Assembly: GCA_914767885.1 (NCBI GenBank)
Contig: CAJZBQ010000013.1
Span: 496,001-560,000 of the forward strand
Length of the DNA: 64,000 bases
From: Blepharisma stoltei
Lineage: Eukaryota; Ciliophora; Heterotrichea; Heterotrichida; Blepharismidae
Direction: 5' to 3'
How positions within the stretch are numbered: the stretch's first letter is position 1; each line of letters starts with the position of its first letter. Shown here piece after piece: positions 44,401-54,934 of this stretch. The notes beneath the pieces are model-generated. The model ran no database searches and had not been told where the DNA came from. It was given only the letters and a program-made list of their open reading frames with translations. Both the position numbers and the translations under genes were made by a program.

Positions 44401-46745
44401 TGATACTATTGAGCCAACTTGGGCTCATTTAGAAGAATATGCAAACGAAGGGCTAAGAACATTAGTGCTGACTTCAAGGGACTTAACAGACTCTGAATAC
44501 TTGGCGTGAAACGAAAAATACACTGAAGCTCTCAGAGATATTCATAATAGGGAAAAAAGGATTGCTGAAGTCAGTGAAGAAGTTGAAACAGAGCTGACTC
44601 TTCTAGGAGCAACTGCAATTGAAGATAAGCTTCAAGACCAAGTTCCTGAAACCATCCAATTCTTAAGAGATGCTGGAATCAATGTTTGGGTACTTACCGG
44701 CGATAAGGTTGAAACTGCTATAAATATTGGATTTTCGTGCAATTTAATTACATCTGAAATGATCAGAATTATTGTTCAGAGCGCAAAAACTCAAGAAGTC
44801 CAAGAAGAGCTGCAAAAAGGCATATTATCAACTAAGGCTGGATATGGAGCAAAGTTCGTGCTTGTGGTTACTGGAGACGCTCTGATTAAGGCTATGAGAA
44901 ACGAAATAAAGCCTTTGCTAATGGAGATCACTGATAGGTGCAATGTAGTCCTTGCGTGCAGAGTTAGTCCACAGCAAAAAGCTGATATTGTTAAGCTCAT
45001 CAGAAATTCCAAGGTAAATATTCGCACTTTAGCGATTGGCGATGGAGCAAATGATGTCAATATGATAACCGCAGCTCATGTAGGCATTGGAATATCAGGG
45101 CTAGAAGGTCAGCAAGCTGTTAGAGCTTCAGACTATGCTGTTGCTCAGTTTTCTTATTTGAAGCGGCTCATGTTCGTGCATGGCAGAGAATGCTACAGAA
45201 GGAACGCTACTTTGATCTGCTACAACTTCTACAAAAACGTGTTACTTGCAATGCCTGTTTTCTTTTATGGAATGTTTTCAGTCTACTCTGGGCAGCTCCT
45301 TTACAACCAATGGACTTATCAGGTGTTTAATCTGCTCTTTGCATCACTCCCAATTGTAATTTACGCTGTCTTTGATAAAGAAACTGAATATGAGATTCTA
45401 GAAAATGACTCGAAGCATTACAAGCTTGGTCTAAGAGGAAGACTATTCACCACGTCAGCATTTTGGTTTTGGATTTTAGAGGCAGTTTTACAAGGTATGG
45501 TGATCTGCATGATTTCTCTTAATGCTATATGCACTGTTTCAGGAGAATGGGAAAGTGGTCGTATGGATTCAATGTATGTTTTTTCTGTTCTCGTCATGGG
45601 TCTTGTGATCATTGTTGTGAATGTAAAGATTGTCCTTTTCTCCTATATCCATTTTTGGTTTTCTTTGGCCATTGTTGCTATTAGCATTCTCCTCTACTTT
45701 TTTGTGTCAGCAATTATAACGGAGTGGCTTCCAATGGCTTCATACCTTGATAACTATGACTCCAATAATAGCACTTCAAGGATGTTTAAGAACCCAAACT
45801 CTTATCTTTCATTAATTCTGGTTACTTATTTCTGCTTTTTCTTGACCCCTCTATTATATAAAAGCATTGAATTCGTAAATGTGCTCACCCTTCCCTGAGT
45901 GAGTGAACACAAAAATTTTGTTTGCTCACGGGGAGGGCTAATTTTTTTCTATATAAAATAAATTTTTTACTAAATATATTCCAAAATTGAAAAAAAAATT
46001 GTGAAAATTGGAAAGCTAAGATTAATTAATTTGTAAATTTATGTTTAATTGAAATTAAACAGGAATTAGCTAGATTTTTCATTATAATAATTATCATTAT
46101 ATATCAAACATTTTTATATAAAATTTTTTGTTTGCTGAATAAGGGTTTCATCCAAAAATAGGGATTTTTCCAATGTTTTTGTTCGCTAACAAAGGGAGGG
46201 GAGTCAGAGGAAAACTTGGAAAAGTTGCTGATGTCGAGCTGCCTGAAAATCTGAGTGAAATGGATATTGAAGAGGAAGAAGAAGAGACTAGAGATAAAGT
46301 CCTTACCCCTCCGTGAGACAACAAAAACATTTTTGCTCACGAAGAGGTTTTAAATTTATCTATAAATTTTATAGGAAATTTTGTTTGAAATTTAAAAATA
46401 TCCCAATTAGAAAGCAAATGTTTTTTAATTTGAAAATTTATTTTAAAATCTAAAAATTTCATTATACTAATTATCGTTTATATATCAAAGTTTTTTCATA
46501 AAAAATTTTTATTCTCTCATAGAGGATGGATTTTAAGGATTTTTTCAATGGGTTTTGCTCGCTCTCGGAGGGTGGAGCTAATGAATTACCAATTGAAGAT
46601 AAGCTGAAAGCTCAAGAAACATTGAATTACTTCAGAAGAAGCTGTAAGTTCTATTTTAGATACGGGCTTTGCGTTCAGTGGTGATGCTGGACATGTGCCT
46701 CAATTAACAGAGAATTTGATTCACAGAACTTCAATAGGATGGTAG
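41496..46745 (+). CDS. P4-type ATPase (phospholipid flippase), five IESs and one intron
   Basis: Moves aminophospholipids across membranes using ATP. Motifs in order: N-terminal NTISTSKYNCLTFLPKNLY, PLIFVMTVSAIKD, CYIETKNLDGETNLK (actuator DGET), DKTGTLTCN (phosphorylated Asp), KGADSILL, VWVLTGDKVETA, IGDGANDVNMI, and about ten membrane helices. C terminus YTGFAFSG...H is typical of flippases. Excising 41750-42620, 43085-43285, about 43697-43847, 45885-46203 and 46304-46578 plus a 16-nt intron gives exactly 1138 codons in one frame, the usual P4 size. TGA is Trp throughout. Stop TAG 46743-46745. Confidence 0.94.
41750..42620. other. 871-bp composite IES in the flippase gene
   Basis: AGTGGTAT at 41745-41752 and 42616-42623 with in-phase TA; removal joins SVSSG to IPTILLPL, the first membrane hairpin. 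It contains a complete MITE (41791-42109) and about 510 bp of other, less AT-rich sequence without a recognisable gene. Confidence 0.9.
41791..42109. mobile_element. TCCGTGAGTGAAC MITE nested inside the flippase IES
   Basis: Ends CCCCCCTCCGTGAGCGAACA and inverted TGTTCGCTCACAGAGGAAGG, TA 41791-41792 and 42110-42111. It lies wholly within DNA that is already eliminated. Confidence 0.85.
43085..43285. other. 201-bp IES in the flippase gene
   Basis: TA 43085-43086 (CTA) and 43286-43287 (TTA). Removal joins EQLLL to RGSSLKNT, matching the family block LLLRGCxLRNT. AT-rich, no element visible. Confidence 0.9.
43697..43847. other. 151-bp IES with 7-bp pointer lacking TA
   Basis: GAACCCA at 43690-43696 and 43841-43847, same phase. 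Collapsing gives LYYEPTDTPAKVQSSNLNEEL, in line with the conserved DTPA...SNLNEELG block; I find no TA pair that keeps frame. Confidence 0.85.
45885..46203. mobile_element. diverged TCCGTGAGTGAAC MITE with TCA boundary (flippase)
   Basis: Left end CACCCTTCCCTGAGTGAGTG, right end CGCTAACAAAGGGAGGGGAG. The only direct repeat that keeps frame is TCA (45885-45887, 46204-46206), joining FVNVL to RGKLGKV; the usual TTA has become TCA on both sides. Confidence 0.72.
46304..46578. mobile_element. diverged 275-bp MITE IES (flippase)
   Basis: TA 46304-46305 and 46579-46580 in phase; ends ACCCCTCCGTGAGACAACAA and inverted GCTCGCTCTCGGAGGGTGG. Removal joins RDKVL to NELPIEDK. Core shares TTTCATTATACTAATTATCG with other copies but is shortened. 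Confidence 0.88.
46644..46659 (+). other. 16-nt intron in the flippase gene
   Basis: GTAAGTTCTATTTTAG; splicing changes the tail from an unconserved frame to RRSYTGFAFSGDAGH, the expected P4-ATPase terminus. Confidence 0.88.
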
Positions 46746-46813
46746 AGCTCATTTATAATTTCCTATATTTTAATATGGATTTAGAAATATTGAAATTAAT
46801 TTACAAATATGCA

Positions 46814-48259
46814 TTAATTTTCTTTGTTCTCTCTTCCTTTTATAGATTTAGGAGCATTATGCTCGCATTTATCCAAATCAATATGACTATTTGAACTCTG
46901 CAAAACTCCAGAGAATTTCATCCATGGGTCATCTCTTATTTGAGAGCACGTTGGCCTTTTATTTCAATCAGTCTGCAAAATTTTTCTTATCAGTGATTTT
47001 GCAAAAAATGAGATCCCAGTTGGCTCTTCAAAATTTCCAATCAATATATTTTTATATACTTCTTGGTCAGATTTGCCTCGGAATGGATAATTTCCACATA
47101 GAAGCACGTATAAAAGCACACCTAACGCTCATATATCTGCTGATCTTCCATAATACTCCCTCCTTGCCACAATTTCAGGTGCCATGTAGCTTGGAGTTCC
47201 ACAAAAAACTGTGTTCTTTTTATCACTTGACGTGTAGGTTGAAAATCCAAAGTCAATCAGCTTGACATTATTAGATTTATCAATCATGATATTTTCCAGC
47301 TTAATATCCCTGTGAGCAATAAATAATGCATGGCAATAATCTATGGCTGATAATATTTGCCCAAAAATTCTCCTACCTTCACATTCATTGACTCGTCTAT
47401 TGGGAAGCGCTTTGAGATATCTATGGAGGGACATCCCTCCAACATATTCCATAATTATATATATTTGGCTTTTTGTGTCTATAAATTCTTTCATTTTAAT
47501 AATAAAAGGATGATTTAAAGTTTGCATAATCATTATTTCTTTTTTGACGTTTCTTTTTTTATGAGGGTCTACCAGTTTGCTTTTTTCATAAATCTTGGCG
47601 GCATATCTGGCTTGTGATGGAATATGAAGTGCTTCTTTTACAACTGCATAAGATCCGATGCCAAGTACCTTCCCAAAATCATAAAAATCAATAGGGTCTT
47701 TAGCGTTTTCATCTTTATTTGCAGAGCCATGATTTGCTACATGGCTAGTGGAAACAGGTGTTTTAGATCGCTTTTTTATTATCAAAGTTGGTTTGGAGTT
47801 TCTAGGAGATGAAAGTTTTAAAATGCGTTTTGTTTCAAAGATGTTTATGTTTTTAGCTCTCTTTTCATTATTGTTACTTGGAGTGCGCTCTGATGTTGTG
47901 TTTGTTGGGGTCAAATTGAATGTTATCATTGTTTTACTGAAAATATTTCTTGAAATTGGTTTCAAATTGTTGACTCTATTCTTACTCCCCCTCCTTGAGT
48001 GAAAAAAAATTTTTTATCAAAAAATTATTTTGATATATAAATGATAATTATTATCATGAAATCTCAAGCTAATTCTGTTTAATTTTAAATAGTTTGCATT
48101 TTAAAACATAAATTTTGCAAATTAAATTAATTTTTGATACTCAATTTTACAAATTTGAATTTTTTTTATTTTTAAAAAATTAACCCTCTGTGAGCGCGAT
48201 AAAGTTTTGTTCGCTAACGAAGTGTGCGAATTAGTTTCTAACGGACATTTTCCTTGCAT
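46814..48259 (-). CDS. CAMK/SNF1-like Ser/Thr kinase (one IES)
   Basis: A basic N-terminal extension of about 95 residues is followed by a kinase domain: VLGIGSYAVVKEA, AAKIYEKSKL, HPFIIKMKEFI, MEYVGGMSL, HRDIKLENIMI, LIDFGFSTY, FCGTPSYMAPEIV, then DIWALGVLLYVLLCGNYPF. These fit CAMK-like kinases. Excising 47983-48231 joins MQGKCPLETKN to RVNNLKPISRN, giving an ATG at 48259 where the rest of the frame has only TTG; total 398 residues. Stop TAA 46814-46816, convergent with the flippase 69 bases away. Substrates unknown. Confidence 0.85.
47983..48231. mobile_element. 249-bp degenerate MITE IES near the kinase start codon
   Basis: Ends TTACTCCCCCTCCTTGAGTG and inverted GTTCGCTAACGAAGTGTG; shorter than other copies. 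It separates the ATG from the body of the gene, so the kinase cannot be expressed from its normal start without excision. Confidence 0.85.
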
Positions 48260-48330
48260 TTTTAATTTTAAGTTATTATGAATTTGGCACAAAATATGAA
48301 TTCTGATCTAATCATTCGTGCTCAATGCTT

Positions 48331-48716
48331 TACTCCCCCCTCCGTGAGTGAACAAAAAAATTTTGTTCACTCACGGAAGGGGATTAATTGTTATTTTAAA
48401 AAAAAATTTATATATAAATTTTATAAAAATTATTTTTTTTTTTCAAATTTAAAAAAATCCTAATTCGCAAAAATTTGAAAGCAAATATTAATTTAATTTA
48501 TAAAATTTATGTTTTAAAACGCAATTTGTTTAAAATTAAAGAGAATTACCTCTAGATTTCATTATGCTAATTATCACTTATATATCAAAATTTTTTTCTA
48601 TAAAAAAATTTTTTGTATTAAAAAACATTTTTGTTCACTCACGGAGGGTGGGTTTTTGGGCAAAAAATAGGGATTTTTCTAATGGTTTTGTTCACTCACG
48701 GAGGGGGGGAGGGAGT
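48331..48716. mobile_element. TCCGTGAGTGAAC MITE, intergenic
   Basis: 386 bp, TA 48331-48332 and 48717-48718, with the end hairpin and full core. It lies between the kinase start and the CLN3 stop. A 23-codon frame beginning ATG 48278 would read across the excised junction, but I do not consider it a gene. Confidence 0.9.
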
Positions 48717-48804
48717 TAGTAAACTGCCAAATTAAAATATTTATAGATCAATATTCAGTTACATAAAATTCAAAGAAATAAAATAATTTGATTTTTAAGG
48801 CTCC

Positions 48805-49989
48805 TTAGTTTGACATTATCACGTTATCGAGCAGGAGACAGAAAAGCGCTGCTGTTACTATACCCAAGTTGTTGAAGCACAAACTGACATTAAAAGTTGC
48901 TTCCTTTAGCTCTTTCGGGAGCTTCTTGGTATTCAAAATCAAATAAGCCACATTCACGTAGCTCATTCCTCCCATGCATCCGACCCAAATTGACAAAATA
49001 AATTCTCCCCACATCGTTAAAAACAAAAACTCAGCCTCGAACCACCACAAACAAAAATTAAAGGCTTGCAAAGCTGTAACAATTCACACTTGTGGCACTT
49101 TAAAGCACTTCAAAGACGACCTTGAGAACAGCACTCCAATTTGATAGCAAAACTGTATTATAATAAACGCATTTTCTTTAAAAAAGCTTCCATTATCCGA
49201 ATATTTTAATGTTGCTCTGTCCGCGAACCCAGTAATCACACAATATTCTAAAAAATATACACTCCCTAAATTAACTGCCCAAAATCCGGCTTCAGCCCAA
49301 ATAATTGGGATTTGACTTCGAGAAAATAAGGCATTTCCTGTTTCTGCTGAGATTTTCCCTATTTTTTCAACACTATTATTTTCCGGATTTTGTTCAACAA
49401 GTGGGATGCTTTTTATTGAGTTTTGTTTCTTGCTCTTCTTATAAACCCAGAGAAATCCTAGCCAGTAAGGGATTAATAAAGGAGTGACTATTAAAAAAAC
49501 TTGATAGTTTTCCAAACTTACTGCTCGGAAAATTAGCCATGCTCCAGAGCCAGCAACCCCAGCAAAGCCTGTGCCTGATGAAAATCCAACAATATACTCA
49601 CTTGGAAACGACTTTTGGAAGGCAAGATTAATGCATTCTCCCCAGGACTGAGACATCCCCATCAAAAGTGTTGCCAATAAAGCTATTGGAAATCCCCAGC
49701 TTCCATTTGCGGCAGAACATATAGCCATCACTCCGAAAGATAAAACCATCGAGCATGCAATAATAGTAACTCTGAGCATGGTGTTCATCCCCACGAGGTA
49801 TCGGAAATTCACAGCAAGCACTAATAAATTGCAGCAAACCAGCATAAATTGGAACAAAGGCATTAAATTTTGTTCTCCAAAATGTGTAGCGATATCTTGC
49901 GCACCGACTCCTATCATAACATATCCTAGGTTGTTTACCAGTCCAATTACAAACAAAATTGAGAAGTGCTGCCAAAAATCTATATTCAT
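48805..49989 (-). CDS. CLN3/battenin-family membrane protein
   Basis: Lysosomal membrane transporter-like protein of the major-facilitator fold; loss causes Batten disease in humans. Matches: GLVNNLGYVMIGVGAQDI (human GLCNNFAYVIMLSAAHDI), SQSWGECINLAF with FPSEYIVGFSSGTGFAG (conserved SSGTGxAG), VYFLEYCVITG, FCYQIGVLFSRSSL and GGMSYVNVAY. About eleven hydrophobic segments in 394 residues, typical length. One TGA is Trp (PQVWIVTAL). No IES. Confidence 0.9.
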
Positions 49990-50039
49990 TTTATTTATAG
50001 GTGATCCTGTGAAATTTCATAATTATTTCTTAAGCTAAT

Positions 50040-51071
50040 ATGGCTTCAGTCAATAAGAGCATGTCTGCGCTTGCCACTTTGGTTTTCAGAATGCAAAATG
50101 ACCCTCTAGGGCCTAAAATGATCAAGACTCTCGAGCCAATTTTTATTAAGCACAGAAGGAAAATGTCTCATATTGATCTTAGCTATATTGTAAAGCCTTA
50201 TGCAAATAATCCTTGAGTTTCAGATGAAATGAAGCAAGCAATAATCCAAAGTACTATAGAATTAAAAGAAAAACTTGAGCCTTTTAATATCATCAATATT
50301 TTCCCATGGGTGTCAAAATTTGAAAATACACAGAATTTATTTGTTGTTTTTCAGGAAAAAATGCTTTCGATTGATTGAACTCCAAAAGAAATTGCTATTC
50401 TGCTAAGTGCTTATTCTAAAGTTAATGGAAGCACATTTCTGTGAAAAAATATGGAAAGAAATATTCTAAGCTTAAAGAATCAATTAACCTCATATGAAAT
50501 AAGTGATTTCCTCTTTAGCTATACTAAGAAAAAAATAAAAACTCGGCTATTTGATGAATTAAGAGATATTGTGATGAAAATCCCATTTAAATCTAATGAT
50601 GCAGTCTACACAATGCACTCATATATAAAAAACGAACACTATGATGTTTTAATAATTGATAAACTATCAAGAGAAATTAATCTCAACGAAATTTCTCTCA
50701 AAGAAGTATGCATACTTTATGCTTCTGTTCTGAACTGCCTAAGATATTTTAATGAATTGCCAAAAGCTGCCAAAAACACAAATATAGAGGAGTTCACCAA
50801 AAATATCAGTAATTTTACAGTCGAAATTGAGACATTGATTCGTAAAAATTTGAAGATCTTTCATATAATTGATCTATTATCAATCCTTGAAGTGGTCGAC
50901 AAATATAGCAGGCCAATTTCAATTAAATCTATAGCACAATCAATCTCATCAGCAGATCAGCTAAAAGGGGATCTTTCAATTAAAGGATTTGAAACTGTAG
51001 CCAATATCCTTGCCAAAAACAATCTCCCTATCCCAACACCATTAATAGACATAATTTTTACTTTAATTTAG
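50040..51071 (+). CDS. unrecognised helical protein, 343 residues
   Basis: ATG 50040 (MASVNKSMSALATLVFRMQ), Trp TGAs at four sites, stop TAG 51069-51071. It consists of repeating amphipathic helices of about 35-40 residues, reminiscent of helical-repeat organellar RNA-binding proteins (FAST-kinase/OPR-like), and its N terminus is basic and could be a mitochondrial presequence. This is a structural impression only. Start codons of this gene and CLN3 are only 50 bp apart (divergent promoter). Confidence 0.5.
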
Positions 51072-51322
51072 TAAAATTTCGTGTTTAATTAAATTTACAA
51101 ATACCAAATTTAGGGTCTTATATAACTCTTTCGTTTTAATGGGCTATTATTTGTATCCATTTAATATTCAAAATAAGATTTTACTTTATCCATTTAAAAG
51201 GAAAAAAAGAAAATTAGAAATTCCATTTATAATTTTGAGATGCTTAATAAGACTAGGCAGACGAGTGGGTATTATTTTTGATCAGTACTATTCGACCATA
51301 GTAATCTATTACAGAGAATAAG

Positions 51323-52669
51323 CTATATATTGTAAAAATCCTCGTAGCAGAAAGTAGGCTTTTCAAAAATCTTTCCTTTTGCTGGTTCTTGATTTAATAT
51401 TAATGATTCTGTTGGTTGTTGATTCATTATTGGTGACTGAACTAGCTCTTGATCAATTAATGGTAACTGTGTTGAAGGAGAAAGTATGGAACCAGCACTT
51501 CTTGCTCTATTTTCAGGACGAAGTCTAATGAGTCCGTCAACGACTTCAATGTTGGCATTGTTAAACTTGATTTCATTAATAAACCGCCTTTCTTCCTCCA
51601 AATAGTCTAGTTGATCACTTCCTCGTTTATATTTTTCATTGAATTCATTAACTATCTTTACATGCTTCATCAAAGAGTCTCTAACTTCCTTAAACTTTTC
51701 GTTAATTTCTTCAAGCTGTGAGGAATCTCTTTTTCTATTTATTGGTGCTAACTTATTTTTTAAAGTTTTCATGATGCTCTGCCAATTTTCTTTTGCTTCA
51801 GTCTTTTTCATTTGCAGTAAATATTTTTCGATTGTATTGATTATTGAGCTTATTTTCAGCCCACTGATGTTTTCAATGATTTTATAAATACACTCGGAAT
51901 TGATGTCTTCATCTTGCTGGATCATGGCACCAATTTTACCAATTTGATTATAAGCTCCTCGAGGATATGCAGTGGCAATTCCACCTTGACTTTTAACATC
52001 ATAAATATCATCAAGTTCTTCAAGTAAGTGCTTCATTTTGTCTGGGACATTTTCTAAATCAAGGCTCCTTTTTCTTTTTAATTCTATATTTTGAGACTTG
52101 GAGGCTGGAGCATTATTGATTAAATTATGGAATTCTTCAGCGCTGATGACGTAGTAACCTTCTTTTTCGGCATTTCAAAATTCCCGCTCTCCATCAATTG
52201 AAATATGGCCTTCATGTTCATCATCAATGAAGTCGTCATCTAAATCATACAAGTTTTCGTTTACTCCATAAGAACCGCTACTATAGCTTTCTTCACTTCC
52301 TTCTAAGTTTCCTTGACTGTTTTTATTTTCATTGCTTTCTCCATGCTCTTCCATCGGTGTGTTCAGTTCAAAGTTCTCATCAATTTTCTCAATTTTGCTT
52401 CTGTGCTGTCCAATTTTTTTAGAAAGTGCTAAATACCCATATTTTTCTAGCCTTTCAATCAGCCCTTGCATAAAAACAGGATAAGAGTGAGATTCTTCTG
52501 ATTCATCTGAAGAAGAATCAGAAATATCATGCTCTTTATTATATTCTTCGACTAAAGATGCATAAGAAACGACTTTATTTTTCGAGAGATCAATTTTGAA
52601 AGAATAAGAAAAGGAGTTTTGTGTGCTTGCTTCACTGCCTTCATTAGTTTCTTTCTTTTCAGAGTCCAT
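51323..52669 (-). CDS. ubinuclein/Hpc2-like protein (HIRA complex)
   Basis: 448 residues. The segment NLYDLDDDFIDDEHEG...REFWNAEKEGYYVISAEEF matches the short Hpc2-related (HUN) domain, in which an acidic YDxDDxFIDD motif is followed by a YY/F-x-x-x strand; this binds HIRA and histone H3.3. Upstream is a Ser/Glu-rich part, downstream a charged helical region (KLAPINRKRDSSQLEEINEKFKEV) comparable to the ubinuclein middle domain, and a Gln/Pro-rich tail. Trp from one TGA. Histone chaperones matter in nuclear development of ciliates, but a role there is only inference. Confidence 0.66.
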
Positions 52670-52745
52670 AGTTTAAGCCAGAATTTTAAATTTACCATTT
52701 TAGTTTAGCGCTAAAATGCTTAATCCTTAAAGAATTTAGGAGAAA

Positions 52746-53184
52746 TAAAATGGTGACGTTGACGGAAATTGGACTCCGAGGCGTACCTCCTATGGAGCTG
52801 GTAGGACCCATTGCTGATGAAGCTGAAGATGCAGGTCTCATTCCTGTCCTAAGTAGGCCTTCAGTTGTGGGGGAAGCCGTGCCGAAGAGGAAGTTTTATT
52901 TCTCCCCCCAAGGTTTTCCCTGTCCCTGCCAGATGGGCTAGACAGGGTTTTCTTACCACATGTTCTTCCTTCATCGGGACCATCGGGCGCACTCAGACAG
53001 AAGCGGCTCTGTCCAAAGGAGTTGATCCCTTGGACAGGAGGTTTTGACCAGAAATCAAGATGGTGTCGGGCCTGGGAGTATGTTCACATCAGAACCCGAC
53101 CTGGAGTCGTCTTTCGAGCTGAGGTGTTGAGGTCCGCTGGTTTCGCCCACGTATGGCCTTTTAAAACTAACTAACTAACTAACT
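52746..53184 (+). repeat. GC-rich SINE-like element, intergenic full copy
   Basis: Begins AAATAAAATGGTGACGTTGA and ends GGCCTTTTAAAACTAACTAACTAACTT. Shares GCGTACCTCCTATGGAGC, GGTAGGACCC and GATGAAGCTGAA with 22830-23164 and 17885-17977, and AAAGGAGTTGATCC with 30729-31232. It contains a short open frame starting ATG 52750 that is not conserved between copies. Confidence 0.8.
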
Positions 53185-53343
53185 TAAAGAATTTATAAAT
53201 AAATTGTTTAAAAGTATTTCGTATTTTAATCTGATATGATGAAATCGCTAATTTGATTAAGAAAATTATTAATAATATTAAAAGACACTGATTATTAATA
53301 GTATCATCAATTTTAATTTTTTAAATTAATAATAAAGCATTAT

Positions 53344-54357
53344 ATGCCTATAATTATAAGCATGGAATATCTAATTGATTTAAATAGAGGATCTCTAAGA
53401 ACAATTTTTCAGATCCACAGTAGCGAGAAGCAAACTATTTCTTATAATGAATTTATCAAGTTCTGTACTATAGTGAGGATCTATCCAGATATGCTTTCTT
53501 CATTCGAACTAAAAAGACTCGTAATGAAAACTGCTAATTCCCACACTTACATTGACAGAAAAGTAGAGCTCGGTTACCTTCAATTTGAAAAGTTATTAGT
53601 TCTGATAGCTGAGCATTGCTTTGATGGGATCCAAACAAATGAAAAACTAGGTCTTATGTTCATGCATATAAAGAACCCATGTAAGCAAAACTATCAAGTT
53701 GAAATTTTTACAAGCCCTGATAACTATTACCCAAAAGAAGACTTCTCTCCAATCACAATTCAAGCTCTTAGTCACTCAATTGAAAGGCCAGGGATCAAAA
53801 CTACATCCTTTATTAAATCTAATGGCCATCTTGGTGAATCAACCCATGAGCATATCAATGAATCTTCAATAAAACGAGTCATTAACAAATCAGCATCACT
53901 AAAAATTCCATTTAGCAGCATGGGTGCTTTTAAAAATCAAAGCATTTTGAGTCCAAAATTCATTCAACCGACGCCAAAAAATATAAATAAGAAAGTCAAA
54001 CAACTTTATGCGTTAATTTCTCCACGGAACAGTTCATCAAGAAACATTTCATCTATTTCTCCTAAAAACAAGAATGAGAGCAGCATTTCCATTGACCACT
54101 CAGTCATGTCAAATAAATCAAAATCTATAGTAGATTTATCGAAACTTCCAAGTAATCTGCACATCAGCCCAGAAGCAAATTCCATACAAAAATCGAATGA
54201 CAAAGATAAATTGGATCAGTTAAAGAGCGTCTTTTTAAACTTTAAGTCGAATTTCGAAGAGAAAAAAGCGATAAAAAGACCCTGCATAGGAGCTCAAATG
54301 CAAACTTTCATAAAAAATATCCACAAAAGGAGGTATGAGTCTGTAAGATTTATATAG
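53344..54357 (+). CDS. unrecognised protein with EF-hand-like N-terminal helices
   Basis: 337 residues, no IES or intron. The first 100 residues (RTIFQIHSSEKQTISYNEFIKF, LGYLQFEKLLVLIAEHCF) look like a pair of helix-loop-helix units without full calcium loops. The remainder is Ser/Lys/Asn-rich and disordered, with phospho-site-like SPK motifs (SPKF, SPRN, SPKN). No family identified; the layout resembles ciliate cytoskeletal proteins. Confidence 0.55.
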   Translation: MPIIISMEYLIDLNRGSLRTIFQIHSSEKQTISYNEFIKFCTIVRIYPDMLSSFELKRLVMKTANSHTYIDRKVELGYLQFEKLLVLIAEHCFDGIQTNEKLGLMFMHIKNPCKQNYQVEIFTSPDNYYPKEDFSPITIQALSHSIERPGIKTTSFIKSNGHLGESTHEHINESSIKRVINKSASLKIPFSSMGAFKNQSILSPKFIQPTPKNINKKVKQLYALISPRNSSSRNISSISPKNKNESSISIDHSVMSNKSKSIVDLSKLPSNLHISPEANSIQKSNDKDKLDQLKSVFLNFKSNFEEKKAIKRPCIGAQMQTFIKNIHKRRYESVRFI

Positions 54358-54446
54358 AAAATTGTTTTGAAATTTGCTTTTGAAAACTGGAAACTGAAAG
54401 CAATGCTAAAAGGTTAATTATATATTTTAAGAATAATTTTATCAAA

Positions 54447-54890
54447 ATGGAAGAAATGAGCAAAAATCTTTCAAGCTTATCAGAAGCTCTTGATGACATA
54501 ACAAACCAAATTCAGCCACTTTTTGAGCATGAGTCCCTTTCCCAACTGAATCTCCAACTCACTCCTGAAGATTCTCTCAAAATGAACACAGCAATTGCAT
54601 ATACTTTGCATTCTCTATACTATATCCTTCTAAAAACTCAAGGAAATGATCTCAGCGATCACCCACTAAAAAAAGAAATTGATAGAGTCAAAGAATATGT
54701 TTCAAAGGTTCAAAAATTTTTGTCTTCACCCACTCCTCCACCAACGAGGATTGACAAGCAAGAAGCTGCAAGATTAATCACAGCTAACATAGAGGGAAAA
54801 GGAAGAGTATTCAAAGGAAGCACTCCTTTACCCCAAGCAGGCCATTTGAAGTGGAAAGAAGATGTTGATAGAATTCTCGGAAAGAAATAA
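54447..54890 (+). CDS. C1D/Rrp47-family nuclear exosome cofactor
   Basis: 147 residues. The N-terminal Sas10/C1D domain is clear: LSEALDDITNQIQPLFE, then LNLQLTPEDSLKMNTAIAYTLHSLYYILLKTQG, HPLKKEIDRVKEYVSKVQKF and the terminal RIDKQEAARLITANI. C1D/Rrp47 binds Rrp6 and helps the nuclear exosome process rRNA and snoRNA. A basic tail follows. Compact gene without IES, 44 bases from the convergent glycogen phosphorylase stop. Confidence 0.85.
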   Translation: MEEMSKNLSSLSEALDDITNQIQPLFEHESLSQLNLQLTPEDSLKMNTAIAYTLHSLYYILLKTQGNDLSDHPLKKEIDRVKEYVSKVQKFLSSPTPPPTRIDKQEAARLITANIEGKGRVFKGSTPLPQAGHLKWKEDVDRILGKK

Positions 54891-54934
54891 TAAACACAGT
54901 TTTCTTATATGATTTATTTTCAACTATTTTCTAA

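Noticed and set aside
48278-48735. 23-codon frame MNLAQNMNS... across the excised MITE
   Set aside because: Too short, 18 bp from a divergent start codon, no conservation evidence.
51139-51321. 60-codon plus-strand frame near the ubinuclein-like stop
   Set aside because: Low-complexity, AT-driven composition with no domain, in a 250-bp convergent gap.
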